Positions 1-4,370 of a stretch of DNA of 6,071 nucleotides are shown here, in pieces (positions within the stretch are counted from its first letter, which is position 1; every line of letters starts with the position of its first letter). The position numbers and the translations under genes are program-made. The notes under the pieces are model-generated. The model searched no databases, was not told the origin of the DNA, and saw only the letters and a program-made list of their open reading frames with translations. The stretch comes from Opitutaceae bacterium UBA4094 (lineage in GTDB: Bacteria > Verrucomicrobiota > Verrucomicrobiia > Opitutales > Opitutaceae), in NCBI GenBank assembly GCA_002382525.1, contig DFYA01000136.1:1-6071 (forward strand). Direction: 5' to 3'.

Positions 1-432
1 CGCTCCAACATCCACGCCCTCGTCAAATTCGGCGCCAACGTCACCGTCGTCGGCCCGTCCACCCTCGTCCCGCACACGCTGGAGCCGCTTGGCGTCACGG
101 TATCGCACGACTTAAAGAGCGCGCTCAGCGACGCCGACGTTGTCATGCTTTTGCGGATACAACACGAACGCCAGACCGCCGGCATGTTCCCGTCGCTCGG
201 CGAATACACCGGCCTCTTCGGACTCAACAAAACGCGCGCCGGCTGGCTCAACCCGAAGGCGATCATCATGCATCCCGGTCCGATCAACCGCGGCGTCGAG
301 ATCGACAGCGAGTTGGCCGACGGCGAGCACAGTGTCATTCTTGAGCAAGTGACCAACGGCATCGCCGTCCGCATGGCCGTCCTCTACCTCTGCTCCGGCG
401 GCCAACCCGAAAACGTGGTCTCGGCCGACTAA
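1..432 (+). CDS. pyrB: Aspartate carbamoyltransferase catalytic chain, 3' part only
   Basis: This is the C-terminal 143 residues of aspartate carbamoyltransferase, which joins carbamoyl phosphate and L-aspartate into N-carbamoyl-aspartate in cytoplasmic pyrimidine synthesis. The frame is open from base 1 and ends at TAA 430-432. A usual chain is about 310 residues, so roughly the first half, with the carbamoyl-phosphate site, lies outside the window. What is visible is the aspartate-binding domain: it opens with RSNIHALVKFGANVTVVGP, has the R-x-Q aspartate-binding element in MLLRIQHERQ, and carries the hallmark MHPGPINRGVEI, which separates aspartate from ornithine carbamoyltransferases. It ends with the typical helix VTNGIAVRMAVLYL. 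The next gene is pyrC, the following pathway step, which agrees with the call. The visible part shows no frameshift or missing motif. Confidence 0.96.
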   Translation, partial: RSNIHALVKFGANVTVVGPSTLVPHTLEPLGVTVSHDLKSALSDADVVMLLRIQHERQTAGMFPSLGEYTGLFGLNKTRAGWLNPKAIIMHPGPINRGVEIDSELADGEHSVILEQVTNGIAVRMAVLYLCSGGQPENVVSAD

Positions 433-443
433 CGTCGGCAAAC

Positions 444-535
444 TCCAAACGCCAAAGGTCCAAACGCCAAAATTTCAACCGTTCCCCTTCGTCATTCCCT
501 CTCATTATTTGGCGTTTGGGATTTGGCGTTTGGGA
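444..535. repeat. Inverted repeat of tandem CCAAACGCCAAA units between pyrB and pyrC
   Basis: The left arm has two copies of TCCAAACGCCAAA (444-456 and 459-471). The right arm has two tandem copies of TTTGGCGTTTGGGA (508-521 and 522-535). The arms can pair as two perfect 12-bp stems, 460-471 with 508-519 and 445-456 with 522-533, separated by a small internal loop (3 against 2 nt) and closed by a 36-nt loop. Five Ts (536-540) follow the right arm, so an RNA hairpin here resembles a plus-strand intrinsic terminator or attenuator, although the loop is long and the U-tract short. I associate near-identical CCAAACGCCAAA units with intergenic regions of Opitutaceae genomes, which suggests an interspersed repeat family; this is from memory and unchecked. 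The element lies just upstream of the pyrC start and fills most of the gap. Confidence 0.85.
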
Positions 536-548
536 TTTTTCAAAACAC

Positions 549-1841
549 ATGCCTTCCCTTCACATTAAAAACGCCCGCGTCATCGACCCCGCCTCCAAGC
601 GCGACGCCGTCGGCGATCTCTTTATCTCCAACGGTAAAATCGTCGTCTCGCTTCCCGCCGCCGAAAAGAAAAAGGCCAAGGTGATCGACGCCGCCGGCCT
701 CGTTGCTAGCCCGGGTCTCGTGGACATCCACGTGCACTTCCGCGAGCCCGGCCAGATGCACAAGGAAACCATCGAGACCGGCTGCCGCGCCGGTGCCGCC
801 GGCGGGTTCACCTCCGTGGTCTGCATGCCCAACACGTCCCCGGTCGCCGACACCGCCGGCACCATCCAGCAGATCAAAGACTCCATCGCCCGCACCGCCT
901 GCATCAAAGTCTACCCCACCGGCTGTATCACCGTCGGCATGAAGGGCCAGGCGCTCGCCCCCATCGGTTCGCTCAAACGCGCGGGCGTCATCGCCATCAC
1001 CGACGACGGCGATTGCGTGCAGTCCAACGAACTCATGCGCCGCGCCTGCGAATACGCCAAGATGTTCGACCTGCCGCTCATGGACCACTGCCAGGACCAC
1101 TCTATGACAGCGGGCGCCGTCATGAACGAGGGCATCGTCTCCACCCGCCTCGGCCTGCGCGGTTGGCCCAACGCCGCCGAAGACATCATCGTGTCGCGCA
1201 ACGTCATTCTCGCCACCTACACCGGCGCGCACATCCACATGCAGCACATCTCGTCGCGCAACTCCGTCGAGATCCTCCGCCGCGCCAAAGCCCGCGGCGT
1301 CTCCGTCACCGCCGAGGCTACCCCGCACCACATCGCCCTCACCGACGAGGCGTGCGGCACCTTCGACACGCACTTCAAAATGAATCCGCCTCTGCGCACC
1401 GAGGACGACCGCCTCGCGCTCATCGAAGGCTTGCGCGACGGCACCCTCGACATCCTCGCGACCGACCACGCGCCGCACACCGACTACGAAAAGGACAAGG
1501 AATTCGACTACGCCCCCAACGGCATTCTCGGCCTCGAAACCGCGCTCGCCGTCTCGCTCGAGATCCTCGTGCGCAAAAACAAGTTCAAGCTCGCGACCGT
1601 CGTCGATCTCCTCACCCGCAAACCCGCGCAACTTCTCAAGCTCGAAGCCGGCACGCTTGCCGAGGGCGCCCCCGCCGACGTGTGCCTCTTCGATCCCGAC
1701 GAAAAATGGACCTACGACGCCAAGGCGGGCTTCAGCAAATCCAGCAACAGCCCGTGGCACGGCCAACAACTTCGCGGCCGCGTGAAGACCACCATCGTCA
1801 ACGGCAAGGTCGTCTTCCACCAAGGCAAGATCCTCGCCTAA
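549..1841 (+). CDS. pyrC: Dihydroorotase, class I
   Basis: Dihydroorotase reversibly cyclises N-carbamoyl-aspartate to dihydroorotate, the third step of pyrimidine synthesis, using a binuclear metal centre in a TIM barrel. At 430 residues it matches the usual size of class I enzymes. The whole active site can be read: metal ligands in DIHVHFREPG (H61, H63), the substrate-binding MPNTSPV (N95), the bridging aspartate in ITDDGD (about D153), H180 in MDHCQDH, H233 in HMQHIS, MNPPLR (278-283), and the catalytic Asp in ATDHAPH (D306). It is therefore likely active, unlike the degenerate PyrC-like partners (pyrX type) found beside some pyrB genes. ATG 549 is chosen because MPSLHIKNARVID is a normal family N-terminus. 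An in-frame TTG at 516 would add 11 residues encoded by the upstream repeat. No Shine-Dalgarno motif precedes the ATG. Confidence 0.96.
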   Translation: MPSLHIKNARVIDPASKRDAVGDLFISNGKIVVSLPAAEKKKAKVIDAAGLVASPGLVDIHVHFREPGQMHKETIETGCRAGAAGGFTSVVCMPNTSPVADTAGTIQQIKDSIARTACIKVYPTGCITVGMKGQALAPIGSLKRAGVIAITDDGDCVQSNELMRRACEYAKMFDLPLMDHCQDHSMTAGAVMNEGIVSTRLGLRGWPNAAEDIIVSRNVILATYTGAHIHMQHISSRNSVEILRRAKARGVSVTAEATPHHIALTDEACGTFDTHFKMNPPLRTEDDRLALIEGLRDGTLDILATDHAPHTDYEKDKEFDYAPNGILGLETALAVSLEILVRKNKFKLATVVDLLTRKPAQLLKLEAGTLAEGAPADVCLFDPDEKWTYDAKAGFSKSSNSPWHGQQLRGRVKTTIVNGKVVFHQGKILA

Positions 1842-1890
1842 CAGCGTCCGCTCCGCCTCACGCCCCGCCGCCCGCGCGCCCTCCCGGATA

Positions 1891-2760
1891 ATGCCCGCTC
1901 CCGATTCCCTGCCGTTTGCGTTGATCGTCTTCGAGGTCGCCTGTTGGTTCGCCGGCTTGGTCCTGTTGTGGCGGCTGGCCACCGGTCGACTCGGCCCCTC
2001 GGTCCCCGCCTTGGCGCCTTGGCGCATCTCGCTGGAGGGTTTTGTCGTGGGCATCTTGCTGGTGTTCCTCGGCGGAGCCGTGCTGCCGCAGGTCTTGTAT
2101 AATTTAAGCAACGACTCGCTGGGCCCTGCGGCACGCGATGGCGATTGGTGGCTGATGGCGAGGGGTGCCGCCTTCCAGCTCGGCATGCTCGGCGGTGCGC
2201 TTCTCGCCGCACTTTACCTGCGTTTTATTCCGGGAAACGCATCCTTGGTCGCCAGCGTGCCCAGCGACACCACCACTCGCACCTCAACGCCCACCAGTCG
2301 CCCGATCCTTGTCGGCACGATCACGTTTCTCATCTCGCTCCCGGTGATCAACGGCGTCGGCCTCGGTTGGAAAACCATCCTCGCCCTCCTCGATTTTCCC
2401 ACGAGCGAACAGAGCATGGTCGATGTCTTCCGCAACGCCGACGACCCCGTGCTCCTCCTCCTCATGATCGTGCTCGCCGTGGTGATCGCCCCGCTCACCG
2501 AGGAACTCATTTTCCGCGCCGGGCTCTTCCGTTATCTGCGCACACGTATCTCTCGCCCCTTCGCGATGGTCTTGCCGGCGCTTATCTTCGCCTATTTTCA
2601 CGACAACCTCGCCGCATTTGTTCCCCTCCTCGCGCTTGGTATCCTGTTCGCCTTCGCCTACGAACGCTCCGGCCGGATCTCCGTCCCGATCATCGCCCAC
2701 GCCCTCTTTAACCTCAACACGATCGTCCTCGCGATGGCCGGCTTCGGCATCGAAAACTGA
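1891..2760 (+). CDS. CPBP-family intramembrane glutamic protease (CAAX protease / Abi family)
   Basis: The 289-residue protein is predicted to be a polytopic inner-membrane protease of the CPBP family (Rce1-like). All three family motifs are present: EExxxR in TEELIFRAG (E204, E205, R209), FxxxH in FAYFH (F233, H237), and HxxxN in HALFN (H270, N274). Hydrophobic stretches that look like membrane segments lie at about residues 9-29, 50-70, 92-112, 139-159, 187-203, 225-240, 243-257 and 264-284. A polar Thr/Ser-rich loop around 124-138 separates the variable N-terminal half from the catalytic core. The substrate cannot be inferred; members process peptides or prenylated proteins, and many bacterial ones have no known target. 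It starts 49 bp after pyrC and ends 6 bp before thiL, so it is probably in their transcript. The ATG is preceded only by a GGA placed too close to be a good ribosome binding site. Confidence 0.9.
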   Translation: MPAPDSLPFALIVFEVACWFAGLVLLWRLATGRLGPSVPALAPWRISLEGFVVGILLVFLGGAVLPQVLYNLSNDSLGPAARDGDWWLMARGAAFQLGMLGGALLAALYLRFIPGNASLVASVPSDTTTRTSTPTSRPILVGTITFLISLPVINGVGLGWKTILALLDFPTSEQSMVDVFRNADDPVLLLLMIVLAVVIAPLTEELIFRAGLFRYLRTRISRPFAMVLPALIFAYFHDNLAAFVPLLALGILFAFAYERSGRISVPIIAHALFNLNTIVLAMAGFGIEN

Positions 2761-2766
2761 CCGCGT

Positions 2767-3714
2767 TTGAACCCGTTCACCGACACCGCCACCGACTCCG
2801 TCAGCGCCCTTGGCGAGTTGCGCCTCATCGCCGCGATCCGGCGCTGGTTGGGTGACGCGACCCCGGCCGCACCCTTTGGCATCGGCGACGATTGCGCCGT
2901 GCTGCCGACCTCTCGCCACCGTCCGCTACTCACCGTGGACCCCGTCGTCTACGGCGAACACTTCGATGACTCTGTGCCGCCGCGCGCCGTCGCCGCCAAA
3001 CTTCTCAAGCGCAACCTCAGCGACATCGCCGCCATGGGCGGACGCCCCCGCACCGCCGTGATCGCGCTCGCGCTCGCGCCGACGACGCGCACGCGTTGGC
3101 TCGAACAATTTTACCGTGGACTCGCCGCGACCGCTCGCGCCTATCGCACGCCCATCGTCGGCGGCGACATCACCCGCCAGCCCGCCGGTTTCACCGCGTC
3201 CCTCACGCTCCTCGGCGAAGCCGCCGGTCCCCGCACGCTCACCCGCCGCGGCGCCAAACCCGGCGACGCCATCTACGTCACCGGCGCCCTCGGCGGCAGC
3301 ATCCTCGGCCATCATCACCGCTTCACCCCCCGCCTCGCCGAAGGCGCTTGGCTCGCCACGCGCCCCGAGGTGCGCTCCCTCATGGACCTCAGTGACGGGC
3401 TCGCCAAAGACCTCCCCGCGCTCGCCCCGGACAACGCAGTTCCATCCCTAAACCCCACTGCGATTCCGATCAGCGCCGCCGCCCGCACGCTCGCCAAACG
3501 CGACGGTCGCCCGACCCTCGATCACGCGCTCTCCGATGGCGAGGACTTCGAACTCCTCTTCACCGTCGCCGCCCGCGCCAACCACTCGAAGTTCGAAGCC
3601 GCGTGGCGACGCAAGTTCTCAACACCACTTGCCTGTATCGGTCGCTTCACCCGCGTGCTCGAACCCGGCGCGCTCACCCTCCACGATTTTCAAGGTTATG
3701 AGCATCTTCGATAA
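2767..3714 (+). CDS. thiL: Thiamine-monophosphate kinase
   Basis: ThiL phosphorylates thiamine monophosphate with ATP to give the cofactor thiamine diphosphate. The 315 residues carry the AIR-synthase/ThiL fold in order: N-terminal LGELRLIAAI (15-24), the nucleotide and metal motif GDDCAVL (40-46), D58 and GEHF (63-66) of the substrate strand, KRNLSDIAAMGGRP (81-94), VGGDIT (131-136), the domain linker TRRGAKPGDAIYVTGALGGS, MDLSDGLAKDL (206-216), and DGEDFELLF (257-265). VVYGEHF stands where VEGVHF is common, and SDGEDF where GGEDY is common; these look like conservative lineage differences. The TTG start is well supported: an in-frame TGA (stop of the preceding gene) lies two codons upstream, and later starts would remove the conserved N-terminus. 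The 3' end overlaps tsaE. No other thi genes are in view. Confidence 0.93.
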   Translation: MNPFTDTATDSVSALGELRLIAAIRRWLGDATPAAPFGIGDDCAVLPTSRHRPLLTVDPVVYGEHFDDSVPPRAVAAKLLKRNLSDIAAMGGRPRTAVIALALAPTTRTRWLEQFYRGLAATARAYRTPIVGGDITRQPAGFTASLTLLGEAAGPRTLTRRGAKPGDAIYVTGALGGSILGHHHRFTPRLAEGAWLATRPEVRSLMDLSDGLAKDLPALAPDNAVPSLNPTAIPISAAARTLAKRDGRPTLDHALSDGEDFELLFTVAARANHSKFEAAWRRKFSTPLACIGRFTRVLEPGALTLHDFQGYEHLR

Positions 3715-4132
3715 ACTGCGCGCGGGCGTCGTCACGACGTCCGCCGCCGAGATGCACGCATTGGCCGAGACGTTGGCCGCTGCGCTCCCGCCCGACACGA
3801 CGCTGGCGCTCCACGGCGACCTTGGCGTCGGCAAGACGACGTTTGTGCAAGGCCTCGCGCGCGGCCTCGGCGTGGGCGAACCGGTGACGAGTCCGACGTT
3901 TAACATCTTCACGCTGCATCGGGGAACGAAGCGCACGTTGGTTCACATGGACGCCTATCGCTTGGAAAGCGACCGTCAGCTCGACGCGCTTATGTTGGAA
4001 GATTTTCTCGTGAGCCCCTGGTGTTTGGCGGTGGAGTGGCCGGAAAAGATCGCCGCGTGGATTCCCGCCAACGCGCTCCACCTCGATCTCGGCATCACGG
4101 CCGAGCAACATCACACCGTGCGCCTCCGCTGA
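3698..4132 (+). CDS. tsaE: tRNA t6A biosynthesis ATPase TsaE (YjeE family)
   Basis: TsaE is the P-loop ATPase that works with TsaB and TsaD to place threonylcarbamoyl on A37 of ANN-decoding tRNAs in the cytoplasm. The 144-residue length is typical. Visible motifs are Walker A GDLGVGKT (40-47), the switch-like VTSPTFNIF (63-71), HMDAYRL (83-89), the acidic segment LEDFL (100-104), and AVEWPEKI (111-118) with the family EWPE. The frame is open upstream to 3536, but that part lies inside thiL in another frame. ATG 3698 gives the normal family start about 39 residues before the P-loop and overlaps thiL by 17 bp, which suggests translational coupling. AAGG at 3692-3695 is only 2 nt from the ATG, so it is a poor ribosome binding site. 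It is the last plus-strand gene before convergent transcription. Confidence 0.95.
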   Translation: MSIFDKLRAGVVTTSAAEMHALAETLAAALPPDTTLALHGDLGVGKTTFVQGLARGLGVGEPVTSPTFNIFTLHRGTKRTLVHMDAYRLESDRQLDALMLEDFLVSPWCLAVEWPEKIAAWIPANALHLDLGITAEQHHTVRLR

Positions 4133-4138
4133 TCGAAG

Positions 4139-4198
4139 GTAGCGCAGGCTTCCAGCCTGCTTCCGCGCCCGCCGAGACACGCCGGAAGCGTGTGCTAC
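4139..4198. repeat. REPIN-like element: two inverted REP units with GTAG heads
   Basis: Two 22-bp units face each other, 4139-4160 on plus and 4177-4198 on minus, separated by 16 bp. Each starts with GTAGC followed by a short hairpin. Unit 1 folds as GCAGGCT (4144-4150), loop TCC, AGCCTGC (4154-4160). Unit 2 reads on plus as ACACGC (4177-4182), loop CGGAA, GCGTGT (4188-4193). The GTAGC heads pair with each other (4139-4143 with 4194-4198), giving a three-way junction. Aligned in the same orientation, the units match at 17 of 22 positions, and four of the five differences are two compensatory base-pair changes (G-C to A-T and G-C to C-G). A GTAG tetranucleotide beside a hairpin is the known signature of REP sequences mobilised by RAYT transposases (TnpA-REP). 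No RAYT gene is in this window. It begins 7 bp after the tsaE stop. Confidence 0.82.
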
Positions 4199-4219
4199 GC
4201 GTCGACCCGCAACCACGAC

Positions 4220-4255
4220 GGAGAATGGATCGAAGGTCCATTCGCCCCATTCTCC
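4220..4255. other. Pair of mutually exclusive hairpins
   Basis: GGAGAATGG (4220-4228) can pair perfectly with CCATTCTCC (4247-4255). Alternatively GAATGGA (4223-4229) can pair with TCCATTC (4237-4243). Both use the same left arm because CCATTC occurs twice on the right (4238-4243 and 4247-4252), so only one can form. No U-tract follows on plus, so it is not a standard terminator for tsaE. It could reduce 3' exonuclease decay or be remnant repeat material. No function is demonstrated. Confidence 0.55.
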
Positions 4256-4316
4256 ACCCTATCTCCACGTCCTCGCGCATTTCCGTCTTTGCGATAAACG
4301 CCGCCTCCCCTCCGAC

Positions 4317-4346
4317 AAAAAAAGCCGCCCGGAAACGGGCGGCTTT
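4317..4346 (-). terminator. Intrinsic terminator of the minus-strand gene
   Basis: A perfect 11-bp stem, AAAGCCGCCCG (4321-4331) with CGGGCGGCTTT (4336-4346), encloses a 4-nt loop. Read on minus it is followed by seven Ts (4323 down to 4317), the classic rho-independent layout, starting 24 bp after the TAA of the minus-strand gene. On plus only three Ts follow, so termination of tsaE transcription here would be weak, though the stem might still act from both sides. Confidence 0.9.
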
Positions 4347-4370
4347 GCACAGAACCAAAGTTCAAAGAGA

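Noticed and set aside
2098..2103. Perfect TATAAT inside the protease gene, as a possible internal promoter
   Set aside because: No sequence close to TTGACA lies 16-18 bp upstream, and the bases encode ordinary residues (LYNLSN) of the protein.
540..2186. A 548-residue open frame on the minus strand opposite pyrC
   Set aside because: It is a shadow produced by GC-rich codon use; its translation is Gly/Ala/Asp-rich without motifs, while the opposite strand encodes an intact dihydroorotase.
2284..2919. A 211-residue minus-strand frame opposite the protease and thiL
   Set aside because: It is charged low-complexity sequence spanning two well-supported genes on the other strand, with no recognisable motif.
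1..4132. A defence or otherwise novel multi-gene system built around the Abi/CPBP-type protease
   Set aside because: Despite the Abi name, all neighbours are housekeeping genes with complete motifs, and no effector, sensor or mobile gene accompanies the protease.
4133..4370. A small RNA or tRNA gene in the convergent gap
   Set aside because: The structure seen is explained by repeat hairpins and a terminator; there is no tRNA-like cloverleaf or promoter I could support.
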